Shown here piece by piece: positions 1-9,276 of a DNA stretch of 30,125 nt (positions within the stretch are counted from its first letter, which is position 1; each line of letters begins with the position of its first letter). The stretch comes from Chrysochromulina tobinii. Taxonomy: Eukaryota > Haptophyta > Prymnesiales > Chrysochromulinaceae. Location: positions 1-30,125 of the forward strand of contig JWZX01002893.1 in NCBI GenBank assembly GCA_001275005.1, read 5' to 3'. The position numbers and the translations under genes were made by a program. The notes beneath the pieces are model-generated. The model saw only the letters and a list, made by a program, of their open reading frames with translations. It searched no databases and was not told where the DNA came from.

Positions 1-293
1 GCGGGTGCGCGCCGGGGCCCGCACCGGCGCCGGGGCGCGCGGCGCGCACGGGCGGGGGCCGCCGGGGGGCACGGGGCGCCCGTGATCGACGGATCGTTAG
101 TAGTCGCGCCGGGCCCAATTGGCCGGGCCTTAACGACTACATCGTACTTAGAACACGTTTCAGGGGCCTCTCGGATATGCTCCGGATTCAACGGACATCG
201 GATCTTACCTTCTCGGTTAAGGCGGTATGGGGGGCGGAATAGGCGGTATAGGCGGTATAGGCCGATGCCCACACGACTCCAGTCCTGATTGCC
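1..293. other. GC-rich edge, no gene seen
   Basis: The first 80 bases are almost pure G and C, with short runs rich in gcgc and ggcc. The remainder holds a short cggtatagg repeat near 240-262 and the outer copy (264-293) of a 30-base sequence that recurs inside the neighbouring coding region at 333-362. A 68-residue plus-strand frame (82-288) has arginine-rich, low-complexity content and no recognisable domain, so I do not call it a gene. Confidence 0.5.
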
Positions 294-1825
294 TCAGGAC
301 GTCGATCTCGGCGTAGATCTCGGCGGCAGGCTGATGCCCACACGACTCCAATCCTGATTGCCGAGGACGGCGGCGCCGCTGCTCGCGCCTGTCATGGCGC
401 GACGAAGCAGGTTGTAACGGTTCGACAGCTCATCGATATTGACGTACCCGCCGCGCAGATGCCGGCCACCGCCGTCGCCGAGCGAGAAGGAATCGCGCCC
501 GTGCAGCATGCGCCGGTTGTTGAACACGAGCATCTCGCCTGGGCGCAGCCGAAACTTGAGTTTCGGCGCGCGATCGATGGCTGCATGCAGCCGCCGGTAG
601 GCTTCGTAATATGCCTCGACGTCGCTCGGCGAGAGAGCCTCACAGCGCAGCGGGCCTTCGAACTCAGGCGACCAGAAGAAGCCGGTCAGTCGGCGCGAGA
701 GAGGCTCGACCGCGAGGTGAGGCCGTTGGTAGGACATGAGGACGGGATAGTCGCGGTCGGAGTGATCCTGATGAGGGAGGCAATCAAGAGGCAGTCAGGG
801 GCACTCCGACGTACCTGATGAGGGAGGCAATCAAGAGGTCATCATCAGTGGTCATCATCAATGGCCATCGCCCTCCATCCACTCATCGTTCTCGGAGTCG
901 TACCTGATGAGGGAGGCAATCAAGAGGCAATCACCTTGATGAAGGTCGCAGGCACGCTAGCGAGGACCTCGAAGGCGCCCGGCTCGGCGCGTCGGAAGGC
1001 TTCGGCGACGGCGAAGGCGTCGATGACATACGTCTCGCCGCCCAGCACCTGCTCATCGAAGCGCAGACAGTGCAGCAGCTGCACGCCCGCTGGAGACTCG
1101 TAATAAGGCAGATCCATATGAGGCCCAAGGGCCAAGGACGTATACGCGATGTTCTCGGCCTTCTCGCCCTTGGAGATGACGTTGAAGATCTCGCCGTAGA
1201 TGTTCGGCTGCATCGGGCCAAGCAGCTCCGCCACATACCGCACGCCGTCGACAACCTCCCCTTCGCTCGCTCTCGCCGGCGACGGCACGACGGACCCGAT
1301 GCCGGCCACGGCGTCGCCTGAGCGCGTGACCGTCGTCGGCACGGCCTCAACAATCGTGGTGCCGTGCTCGGCGAGCATCTCGATCCAGCGCCAGCGCGCC
1401 GCCGCGCTGCCGTCGCGCAGCTCGTCGAAGCTCACGCGCAGCACATGCGGCGGCAGCAGCTCGTCTGAGCTCCCGCTCGTGCCCTCGCTCGTCTCGACGC
1501 TGCCGAGCTCGCGTAGCCACGCTGAGGAAAAGGTGCTCGTCTGATCGTAATCATGCCATCGGATGGTGAGCGAACCGTCGCTCGCATCGAGCGCCGCGAT
1601 TTGAACCGCCTTGGGCACGTCTGCGGGCGTGCCCAGCTTCTGGCGCGTGCCCGGGTGGCGGCGATGCGGGCAATTGTCTCGCAGCCAGAGAGGATGAAGC
1701 GTGCGCTCGGCGCCATCGGCCCAACGCAGCACGACTCGCGGCATCGACGATGGACTGCTGCCGCTCACCAATTCGGCAGAGCGCAGCGCAACCGTGGAAA
1801 AGGCTCGTGGAAGAGCCCTCCGCAT
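294..1825 (-). CDS. Gamma-butyrobetaine dioxygenase-like Fe(II)/2-oxoglutarate oxygenase
   Basis: Two exons, 1825-935 and 767-294, give 454 residues, close to the BBOX1/TMLHE family (about 390-420). The family hydroxylates gamma-butyrobetaine or trimethyllysine in carnitine synthesis. Exon 1 carries the N-terminal domain with WLRDNCPH (residues 47-54) and the first iron ligands in GPHMDLP (His236, Asp238), followed by GVQLLHCL and GGETYVIDAF. Exon 2 carries MSYQRPHL and the third ligand in RMLHGRDS (His386). The splice AAG|GTGATT to CAG|GATCAC is phase 0 and restores FIKDHSDRDYPVLMSYQRPH, which reads like the family. The start MRRALPRAFSTVALRS is basic and Ser/Thr-rich, suggesting mitochondrial targeting. 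The frame is open further upstream, but that would run into the divergent pyrophosphatase gene. The usual Cys cluster after WLRDNC is partly replaced by His, so zinc binding may differ. The precise substrate is not provable from sequence. Confidence 0.85.
768..934 (-). repeat. Intron of the dioxygenase gene built from repeated units
   Basis: This is a 167-base intron. On the coding strand the unit CTTGATTGCCTCCCTCATCAG occurs three times; the last copy supplies the real acceptor. The first two copies are each followed by GTACG, so they look like an acceptor joined directly to a donor. The rest includes TGATGATGACC stretches like those in other introns of this window. Confidence 0.75.
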
Positions 1826-2012
1826 TTGCGCAAGGGCGTGCTCGTGGGCGTTCGTGAAGTGCGTCTCACACGACACACGACTGGAACCCCATCTGCACAC
1901 CACTGTAATCAGGCAACGATCCACTCTTATCATGTGGAACCCAAACTGCGGAAACACGGAGCCCACATCTCCACACATCTCCGACTGAACGTGAACCAAA
2001 CTCCGTGTCCCC
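1826..2012. promoter_or_regulatory. Divergent promoter region, dioxygenase / pyrophosphatase
   Basis: A 187-base gap separates the two divergent start codons and must hold both promoters and 5' UTRs. It is less GC-rich than the flanking coding sequence. I see no TATA box or known element. Confidence 0.4.
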
Positions 2013-2870
2013 ATGCTGCGCGTCTCCCTCGTCGCGGCTTTGTCCATCTCAACGCACGCGCTCCAGCTGCATGGCGCCCCGCGCGTGCCGACGATGCGCG
2101 CGCTGCGCGCGCTCAGCACGCGCGGCGGCTTCACTTCGATGGCTGCCGTCGAGCGCTCGGAATCGGGCGAGTTCGGCACCACGGACTACAAGATGACCTT
2201 CATGATGGGCGGCAAGGTCGTCTCGCCGTGGCACGACATGCCGCTCATGCTCGAGGGCGGCATGTACAACATGCTCACTGAGATCCCGAAGATGACCTTG
2301 AAAAAGATGGAGGTGGACACCAAGTCGCCTGGCAACCCGATCAAGCAGGACGAGAAGAAGGGCAAGGCCCGCCTGTATCACGGCCCCATCTTCTGGAACT
2401 ACGGCTGCCTGCCGCAGACATGGGAGGATCCGAACCACAAGGGCGATGCCGACGTAAACGGCGCCTTCGGCGACAACGACCCGGTCGACGTCGTCGAGAT
2501 CGGCAAGGCCTCGCTCGACATGGGCTCGTTCACGCCGGTGAAAGTGCTCGGCTGCCTCTCGATGATCGACGACGGCGAGCTCGACTGGAAGGTGATCGCG
2601 ATCAACGCGGCCGACGAGCACGCCGCCGCGATCAACGACGTCGACGACATCGAGAAGTTCTACCCTGGCACCGTCTCGGGTATCCGGGAATGGTTTCGCT
2701 GGTACAAGACGCCCGACGGCAAGCCGATCAACGGCTTCGGACATGGCGAGAAAGCGCTCAATGCGGCGAAGACGAAGGCCGTCATCGCCGAGACCCACGG
2801 TTTCTACAAGGCGCTCCTCGAGGGCAAGGTCAGTGCTGGCAAGCTCTGGCTGCCCTCCAACGCGGCGTAA
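2013..2870 (+). CDS. Soluble inorganic pyrophosphatase (family I), probably plastid-targeted
   Basis: A single-exon gene of 285 residues. It hydrolyses pyrophosphate to two phosphates, pulling biosynthetic reactions forward. The family I signature is plain: GDNDPVDVVEIG with metal-binding Asp154, Asp156 and Asp159, preceded by YHGPIFWNYGCLPQTWEDP and followed by GCLSMIDDGELDWKVIAIN and the C-terminal IREWFRWYKTPDGKPINGFG block. The first ~20 residues (MLRVSLVAALSISTHALQLH) resemble a signal peptide and the next ~25 (APRVPTMRALRALSTRGGF) are basic and Ser/Thr-rich like a transit peptide. Such bipartite leaders direct proteins to secondary plastids; this is inference and a mitochondrial or secretory route is possible. 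The start at 2013 is the first Met and gives the full leader. Confidence 0.93.
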   Translation: MLRVSLVAALSISTHALQLHGAPRVPTMRALRALSTRGGFTSMAAVERSESGEFGTTDYKMTFMMGGKVVSPWHDMPLMLEGGMYNMLTEIPKMTLKKMEVDTKSPGNPIKQDEKKGKARLYHGPIFWNYGCLPQTWEDPNHKGDADVNGAFGDNDPVDVVEIGKASLDMGSFTPVKVLGCLSMIDDGELDWKVIAINAADEHAAAINDVDDIEKFYPGTVSGIREWFRWYKTPDGKPINGFGHGEKALNAAKTKAVIAETHGFYKALLEGKVSAGKLWLPSNAA

Positions 2871-3215
2871 GCAGAATGCACATGCCCCAGCGTGACAGAG
2901 GGTGAGATCGACCTGAGATCGATCGAGGCGGCGAGGTGGCAGGTGCGTGCGGAGCACGAGTCGAGCACCGTGGAGCGAGCGAGAGAGAGAACTTGCCCTG
3001 CCGCTGGGCTTCAGAGAGAGGTACGGACGATGGGTTGGAGAGCTCAATAGAATCATTTTTAAAGACCGCACACACGGTGGTCCGCTCACAGGCGACAAAG
3101 GGCCGTCAGGACTCAGGACGTGGCGTCACCGGCCGACGTCCCGAAGTAGTGCTCAACTCGGCGTTTCTTCATTTTGTTGGCACATCCGCGCAACTTCGGA
3201 GCGCCCGACGGGAAG
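2871..3215. other. Intergenic, no gene seen
   Basis: 345 bases between the pyrophosphatase stop and the hexosaminidase start, with a small self-similar stretch (gatcgacctgagatcgatc near 2908-2926), a gagcgagcgagaga run and an AT-richer patch at 3048-3062. No domain-bearing frame is present. The minus frame through here belongs to a long shadow of the pyrophosphatase. Confidence 0.5.
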
Positions 3216-5703
3216 ATGATGATGGCCTTCTCGGCGACAATCCTTGTGCTTCTGCCGCTAGTCTCAACGCTGCCGACGAGCGGCTCTGGCGCTGCCACTA
3301 CCGCCGGTGACGCCGTGTACTGGTGGCCGTATCCGACCTCTGACTGTGGCTATGATGACGTCGACCCGCAGCCTGCGTGTGGCAAAGAGCACAAGGGCGA
3401 TGTCGCGGGCCTCGAGGCGTGCTGCCTCGCCACGTCGGGGTGCGGCGGTTTCAACACCAACGGGATCATCAAGAAGACTGATTGCATTCAGAACATCAAA
3501 TCAGAGCCCGCGTGCGACCTGTACGTGAAGCAGGATCATCCGAAGCCCACCGTGAACCCGCTCTATCTGTGGCCTCGGCCGGCGTCGGTTACTTCGGGCA
3601 AGTCGCTCGTGAAGGTCACGCCATCGAGCAGCTTCTTTTCTCTTGCTGGTGGCCTCCAGTCGCCACTGCTGACGTACAACTTTGAGCGCTACAAGTCGAT
3701 CACCTTCCCGCATACGTCCAACAGCATGGCGTCGACGCCTTCCGGCATCACCGGCCTGATGCTGACTGTGGACAGCCTCAACGAGGCGCCGCCCACGATC
3801 GGCACGGACGAGAGCTACACGCTCGACATCCCGATCGGCGACGGCGTCACCGCCAACGCGACCGCGAAGACCGTCTTCGGCGCCCTGCGTGCACTCGAGA
3901 CCTTTTCACAGCTCGTCCGCTTCGACTTCGAAACCGACGGTTACGTCGTCGACGGCGCGCCATACCACATCATGGACGCACCGCGCTTCGCGCACCGTGG
4001 GCTGATGGTCGACACCGCTCGCCACTACCAGCCGCTCGCCTCCCTCCGCGCCATCATCGATTCCCTGACGAACGCGAAGCTCAACGTCCTTCACTGGCAC
4101 ATGGTCGATGACCAGTCTTTCCCTTTCCAGGTCAAATGATGGCCTCTGATGACCTCTGATGACCACTGATGACCTTTGATGACCTCTGATGACCAGTCTT
4201 TCCCTTTCCAGGTCAAATGATGGCCTCTGATGGCCTCTGATGACCTTTGATGGCCTCGGCTTGCGCCGGGCACATGGTACATGACGCGCTGCGCCGGGCA
4301 CATGGTACATGACGCGCTGCGCCGGGCACATGGTACATGACGCGCTGCGCCGGGCACAAAGTACATGACGCGCCCCTTGCCGTCTTCCCTGCAGGTGCTC
4401 TCTCACCCGAAGTTGTGGAGCGCCGCGTACGCGACTTCGCAACGGTACACCCAGTCCGACGTGCGCTCCATTGTCGAGTATGCGCGGCTGCGCGGCGTGC
4501 GCGTGATGGTCGAGTTCGACATGCCTGGCCACGGCACGAGCTGGTGCAAGGGCGAGCCGAGCATGTGCCCGTCCGCCACCTGCCAGACACCACTCAATGT
4601 CGCAAGCAATTACACGTTCCAAGTGATTGATGACCTTCTGACGGAAGCGGCGGCGCTCTTCCCCGACGACTTCATGCACCTGGGCGGGGACGAGGTGAAC
4701 ACGCAGTGCTGGGACAGGACACCTTCCATCGCGCAGTGGATGAGGGAGCAGAGTCTCACCGCCGACGGCGCGTACGCCTATTTCGTCAAGAAGGCCGCAG
4801 CGATCGCCACCTCCAAAGGGAAGCGTCCAGTGCAGTGGAGCGAGGTCTTCGATCACTTCAAGGCAACCCTGCCCAAGAACACGGTGGTTCACGTGTGGAA
4901 GGACGACACGAACGTGACTGAGGTGCTCGCCGACGGGTACGATGTGCTGCGCAACGTGGGGTATGACGCGACCTCGTGGTACCTCGATAATCTCGACGTC
5001 ACCTGGGACGCGGTCTACCGGAACGAGCCGTGCCACGACGTGCCAGATGCGCTCTGCCACAAGATCCTGGGCGGGCACGGCGAGAGTACGCAGCTCGGAG
5101 GGAGTGCCTCGGAGTGCCTCTGGGTGCCTCTGGGTGCCTCTGGGTGCCTCTGAGCGACCCTGAGTGCCCCTGAGTTGCTCCTGTGTGCCTCTGAGTTGCC
5201 CCTGCGTGCCTCTGAGTGCCTCTGAGTGCCTCTGAGTGCCTCGGATCGACTCAATGGAGCGCATATCGCCGCATCTCTCAGCGACTCCTCCCATCTCCTC
5301 CCATCTCCTCCCATCTCTCCCGATCTCCTCCGATCTCCTCCGATCTCCTCCGATCTCCTCCGATCTCCTCCGATCTCCTCCCGCCTATCTCGTCGTATCT
5401 CGTCGTATCTCGCCGTGTGACGCGTGATCCGCCTCGAGTCTCGTCACAACCGCAGTGTGGGGCGAGACTGTGGACGGCTCTGACTTGCAGCAGACCGTGT
5501 GGCCCAAGCAGGCGGCCATCGCGGAGAAGTTGTGGAGCGCTCGAGCGGACACGATCGGGGTGCCCGACGATACCGAGGCTCGTCTCCTTGACTTCCGCTG
5601 CCGGCTGCTCGAGAGGGGCGTGGCGGCGGCACCGGTCAAGAACGCGAAGGCGCGCAGCGCGCCACCCGGCCCGGGCAGCTGCTACGCGCAGCGCCGCCGG
5701 TGA
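3216..5703 (+). CDS. Beta-N-acetylhexosaminidase, GH20 family, secreted or lysosomal
   Basis: Three exons, 3216-4130, 4395-5085 and 5456-5703, encode 617 residues. GH20 enzymes remove terminal N-acetylglucosamine or N-acetylgalactosamine. The start MMMAFSATILVLLPLVSTLP is a signal peptide. Residues about 30-95 form a Cys-rich module (GLEACCLATSGCGGFNTNG) not usual in animal HEXA/B. The barrel follows: RFAHRGLMVDTARHY, LNVLHWHMVDDQSFPFQ, VMVEFDMPGHGTSW, and the catalytic pair Asp404-Glu405 in HLGGDEV, then VQWSEVF, VVHVWK and MWGETVDGSDLQQTVWPKQAAIAEKLWS. Junction 1 (CAG|GTCAAA to GCAG|GTGCTC, phase 0) and junction 2 (GAGA|GTACGC to CGCAG|TGTGGG, phase 1, making the Met of MWGE) restore family sequence exactly. 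The start at 3216 skips an upstream Met at 3174 that would spoil the signal peptide. Confidence 0.92.
4131..4394 (+). repeat. GH20 intron 1: exon-edge duplication plus two tandem arrays
   Basis: This 264-base intron has three parts. First come CTGATGACCT-type units. Then, at 4188-4231, comes a perfect 44-base copy of 4107-4150, that is, the end of exon 1, its donor and the first intron bases. Then comes a 28-base unit repeated four times at 4263-4374 (each copy contains cacatggtacatgacgcg; the fourth is altered). The acceptor follows a pyrimidine tract, ttccctgcag. Confidence 0.85.
5086..5455 (+). repeat. GH20 intron 2: decamer repeats
   Basis: A 370-base intron. Bases 5100-5240 are a degenerate 10-base repeat (gtgcctctgg / gtgcctctga), and 5285-5380 a second 10-base repeat (ctcctcccat, then ctcctccgat), ending with tatctcgtcg units. 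The second block is strongly pyrimidine-rich on the coding strand. Confidence 0.85.
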
Positions 5704-6163
5704 GTGCGGCGTGGCCGTGGAAGAGGGCGGGAGGGTGCCGAAGCATGTGACGGTGCCTCTGTAGGCATGCCGTGGAAAGTGGGAGGGTGGGTTATCGGGT
5801 ATCCCGGAATCCCGGAAGGGTTGTGAGCTCATATTACCAATTGCTCATTACTTAATTTAGTCCAACCTGTAACCTGAACCCATTGCCTGAACTCGCCCTC
5901 CCGGGAATCCGTGAAAGCGTGAATCTCTACGATGCCTTATCCGCCTTGTTGATTCCCTTGATACGTGATTCCCGACCGGAAATTGAGTAACCCGAGCGAG
6001 CGACTTCTCAGTACTTGTGTTGACACGGTGGGTGCGGAGCCGCCCTTGAGGCCGGGTTTGGAAAGGGGGTACCGCGACGAAACTGACTTTGGTCAAGAAA
6101 CGCCGTTGCGTTGCACTTCTCACCCTCCGTCACAACTGCAGCGTCCAAGTTGCCCTCTGAGCC
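5704..6163. other. Intergenic, shared 18-base element near right end
   Basis: 460 bases, AT-richer near 5830-5870 (attaccaattgctcattac). No coding frame with a recognisable domain. It contains accgcgacgaaactgact at 6071-6088, which recurs upstream of the kelch gene. Confidence 0.5.
6071..6088 (+). promoter_or_regulatory. 18-base element shared with 24738-24755
   Basis: The sequence accgcgacgaaactgact lies 75 bases before the proposed start at 6164. The same 18 bases lie 58 bases before the kelch-W2 start at 24814. Same strand and similar distance to a start suggest a promoter or 5' UTR element. Function is inferred only. Confidence 0.3.
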
Positions 6164-6951
6164 ATGCACGCAGTGCCGCTCGAGATGCGGCGACCAAATC
6201 CTGAGCTCGGCCCCGTGGTGCGTGCCCGCACCACCTCACTCGCCGCCCAGCAGCCGCTCCTTGGTGGCGGCCGTGCCAGGCCTGGCTCCGCTCCGCTGCG
6301 CCGCTGCCGTACAGACCCAGCGCCGTGGTGCTGACGCAATTCTGCCTGGCGCTCACCTCTCTGCTCGCGCAGGTCAATATTGCACCGCAGACCCGCAAGG
6401 AGCGGCAGGCAGCCCTGTTCCGCGACGACCTGGAGAAGATGCGGCTGGGGCAACGGAGGGAGAGCTACTATGTGTACGAGGAGGGCGGAGTCACGCCCCA
6501 GCCCGACTCTCTGAGCTACATTGCGGATGCGGATCGGTTTGTGACGGACGGAGTGGCCCTCAACAAGATGGAGCGCGACGCGGCGGTCAACAAGAAGGAG
6601 CAGATGTTCTACAACCGCCGGATGGTTCGTGCGCAGAATGAGGAGGTGCGATGGCGCACGATCGAGACGCAGCATCAGATGGAGCAGCGGCGGCTCGAGG
6701 AGATGCGCGAGAACCACTCGTTCGCGCGCTCGAACAAGACGAGCATGCCCTACAACCCGATCAACCTGCGCTACGACGACGGCCACGACGGCGAGCGCCT
6801 GCGCTACAGCGACGAGAGCTTGCGATACCGCGGCGCGTTGCGCGCTGAGCACCTGCAGCGGCGCATGACCTCGACGGGGTACGACCCGATCACGGGCGCG
6901 CCGATCGAGCGCGTCCACGTGCCCGAGGCGCCGAAGCGACCAGGTCAATAG
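6164..6951 (+). CDS. Unknown coiled-coil-like protein
   Basis: I do not recognise the family. The secure part is exon 2 (6373-6951, 192 residues), charged and helical with few low-complexity runs: RKERQAALFRDDLEKMRLG, a YYVYEEGG stretch, QMFYNRRMVRAQNEEVRW, EQRRLEEMRENHSFARSNK, and a C-terminal SMPYNPINLRYDD ... STGYDPITGAPI with a repeated xYxPIxG/N flavour. The segment before GTCAATATT (CTGACGCAATT ... CTCGCGCAG) looks like a branch point, pyrimidine tract and acceptor. I therefore propose a short first exon 6164-6217 (MHAVPLEMRRPNPELGPV) with donor GTGCGT, phase 0, for 210 residues in total. Alternatively translation starts at 6325 with no intron. The first exon is the weak point. Confidence 0.6.
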
Positions 6952-7276
6952 TACTAAGCGCTCGCGCGACCGTTGAGCAAACCGTACACTGCCTCTCCTC
7001 GCACCATAGATGGGCGCGCGGTATAGATCTGAGGCCCCGCGGTAGATCGCTCAGGGGGCACGTGAGTCTATCACTTTATCACTCTATCTGTATGAGTTTC
7101 AAACACAAATCAGTCTTGTTCAACATATACTCAACATAATCCCCAGGACAACCCCATGCGCCAAATTGGAGGGTTAATTGGACTTGCTGTAGAGTAGAAG
7201 AGTACGGAGTACCAGTACGCCGCCCGCGTGCGTACCGGGGCCGGGCCGAGGCCTTGCATGGCCCTCTGTCAGCAGC
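6952..7276. other. Intergenic, convergent gene ends
   Basis: 325 bases between two converging genes, hence probably both 3' UTRs and terminators. Bases 7070-7200 are relatively AT-rich. No gene seen. Confidence 0.5.
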
Positions 7277-9098
7277 TTATTTGATGAGCTCCGTTTGGAA
7301 GAGGAGCTGAAACTCACGCACGGGCGTCACCTCGCTCGCTTCAAAGTCCAGCTCGACGCGCGCAATCCCAGCATTGCTCAGCTTCTTCGCGTCCAGGTCT
7401 TTGGGCTCGATGGGAAAGCCCGACGCGTCAAGTGCCACGCACTGGTCTGAGCGGAAGTGACGAAGCAACTCGCGGAAGTAATGCGAGTGGCCGACGAGCA
7501 CGATCGATCGCTGCGGCGCGAAGCGAACCTGTGGGCAAGGTCGGGCGCCGTCGTGAGCACTCGCATCGCTGGCCTACATCGAGCGCCGTCGTGAGCACTG
7601 CGCGCGACATCCATGGCACTCACGACGACGCTCACGACGGCGCGCGGCCAATGGCACTCACGGGGCGCCGTCGTGAGCACTATGCGCGACATCCATGGCA
7701 CTCACGGGCAAGCACCTGCGCCAAGAGCTCGCCGATGCGCTCGGCCACATGCTTCTCGGACTCTTTGGAGCCGAGCCACCACTGGTTCTGCACGTAGCTG
7801 AGCTCGAGCGGGACCTTCTTGAGCGACTCGGCCACGCTCGGGGTGTCCGCGTACAGTTTGGTGAGCTCTGCATGCACCCCGCTCTGGATCGCACTCCCAA
7901 CCCACTTTCCGCTGCTGTCCTTGCCGCCAAAGTTGCGCTTCTCACGCAGGTTCGGGTTCAGCAGCACCCCGTGCCTGCCGCTGCTGCCAGTCTCAGCTGC
8001 AGACCCGCCCTCCACTGGATGCGCAGGCAGCAGGAGCGGTTGAAGGCCTATGAGGCAGGTCTCGATGGCGCGTGTGAGTGGGCTGCACATGATGAGCTCC
8101 GCGCGCAGAAGTCGCTGCGCCTCGTCCGTCATCGAGCTCACCGGGGAGATCGCGGGCTCCACCGCCGCGGGCTCGACCACTGAGGGCGCACGTGCATCAA
8201 CCTCGGGCGCAACCTCGGCAACGGCCTCAACCGCCGCGCGCAGTGCCGCGGCCGTAGGCGCCGGGAGGTCGAGGTTGGCCAGCCAGGCGGGTACAGCCTT
8301 GCTCGTATCTAGACCGGCACTGCGGGCATCCTCGACGATGCCAGCAGCGGCCAGTTGCTCGGGTGTGCTCGCCGCGGCGGGCGCGGCCACAGCCGTGGCC
8401 GCCGGCACGGGCGCGCCTGAGGCTACCGCTGCGGCAAGCGCGCCACGCAGGCCTTCCGCTTGCGCACGGCCCATCTCGTTGAGCGGATGGTCGACATCGG
8501 AGAGCATGGCGACCACATCCTTGTCATTCTGCGCCTTGTTCCACACCGACTCGCCGTGCCGCACGATGTAGATAGTCTTGCGCGGCGGTGCCATCGTCGC
8601 CGACTCACGCATGACGACGCACGAGGCGGCGCCCGTGTCGCTCGTGTAGCGATTGGCCGAGGCGCTCAGCCCGATGGGCAGCGTGACTTGCTTGCCAACG
8701 GGCAGCTGCGCGACGCTGCACGAGGCCGTTCCGATCAGATCGTCCCCGTCAAGCGGGTTAGGGTTATCGTCGCAGTCCAAGAAGCGCAGGTCGATCTTGT
8801 CGGAGCCCTTAATCGGATTCGGCGCGCTGAAAAGGCGGCACGAGTCCCAGAGCGGGTTGGTCGCATCCCATCGGACAGGCCACTTGTGGGTCGCGCTTGG
8901 CTTCTTGGCATCCTTGGGAGTGAGCGACACAATGGCGTAGACATCCGACTCGGAGGTGAGGTCCATTGACGGCATGTTGCACGCCGAGACAAGGCGCAGA
9001 AGGAGTGGCTCGTTGAGCGAGAAGTCGACATCGTCAGGCGAGGTCGCCTCTGGCAAATCAACTCTGACCAGATTTCCCTTGGAGGAGCTGCACCCCAT
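7277..9098 (-). CDS. C2 domain plus histidine phosphatase (PGAM-like) protein, probably membrane-anchored
   Basis: Exons 9098-7716 and 7528-7277 encode 544 residues. The N-terminus MGCSSSKGN is a strong candidate for N-myristoylation at Gly2 with a palmitoylatable Cys3. Residues about 29-145 look like a C2 domain (LLLRLVSACNMPSMD ... SDVYAIVSL ... LRFLDCDDNPNPLDGDDLIG), in the style of copine C2 domains. Residues from about 175 are a histidine phosphatase: IYIVRHGESVWN with Arg180-His181-Gly182, ELIMCSPLTRAIET, and LVGHSHYFRELL with the second His (475) in exon 2. An Ala/Pro-rich insertion of about 110 residues sits between these. The splice GCGCAG|GTGCTT to CACAG|GTTCGC is phase 0 and gives ELLAQVRFAPQRSIVLVGH; the tempting nearby donor GTGAGT is out of phase. 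Substrate is unknown: a phosphosugar, phosphoinositide or phosphoprotein is possible. Confidence 0.85.
7529..7715 (-). repeat. Intron of the C2-phosphatase gene with repeated donor-like units
   Basis: 187 bases. On the coding strand, the unit CGTGAGTGCCATGGATGTCG followed by GTGCTCACGACGGCGC occurs twice in full and again in part. It places the strong donor-like string GTGAGT at several sites, while the in-phase donor is GTGCTT. CGTCGTGAG and CTCACGACG are complementary, so hairpins could form. Confidence 0.7.
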
Positions 9099-9276
9099 TG
9101 GCCACGCTCGCGGCTTCGCTCACATGCATTCCTCGACTCTCGCTCTCCGCGATGGATTACTTTTCCCTTTTGGGGTTTTCCCTATTTGGGATTGCCGAAC
9201 GGCAAGAAGCACAGCCACACAACTCCGGCCCCCCCAGCAAGCAAGCATGCATACTCGCTCGCTTTCCGAAAACACA

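Noticed and set aside
2049-3098. Minus-strand frame of 349 codons opposite the pyrophosphatase
   Set aside because: It mirrors a well-supported gene, is rich in Arg/Val/Leu/Asp and has no domain. Long antisense frames are common in GC-rich coding DNA.
3906-5294. Minus-strand frame of 462 codons opposite the hexosaminidase, with repeats such as RGTQRHSEALRGTQ
   Set aside because: It crosses GH20 exons and introns without regard to their boundaries, and its repeats are translations of the intron decamers.
6130-6948. Minus-strand frame of 272 codons opposite the 6164-6951 gene
   Set aside because: It is Arg/Val/Leu-rich without domains. The plus frame has balanced composition with Tyr, Asn, Met and charged helices typical of a protein.
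7706-7715. GTGAGT as donor of the C2-phosphatase intron
   Set aside because: It leaves phase 1 while the following exon needs phase 0; GTGCTT nine bases upstream gives the correct frame.
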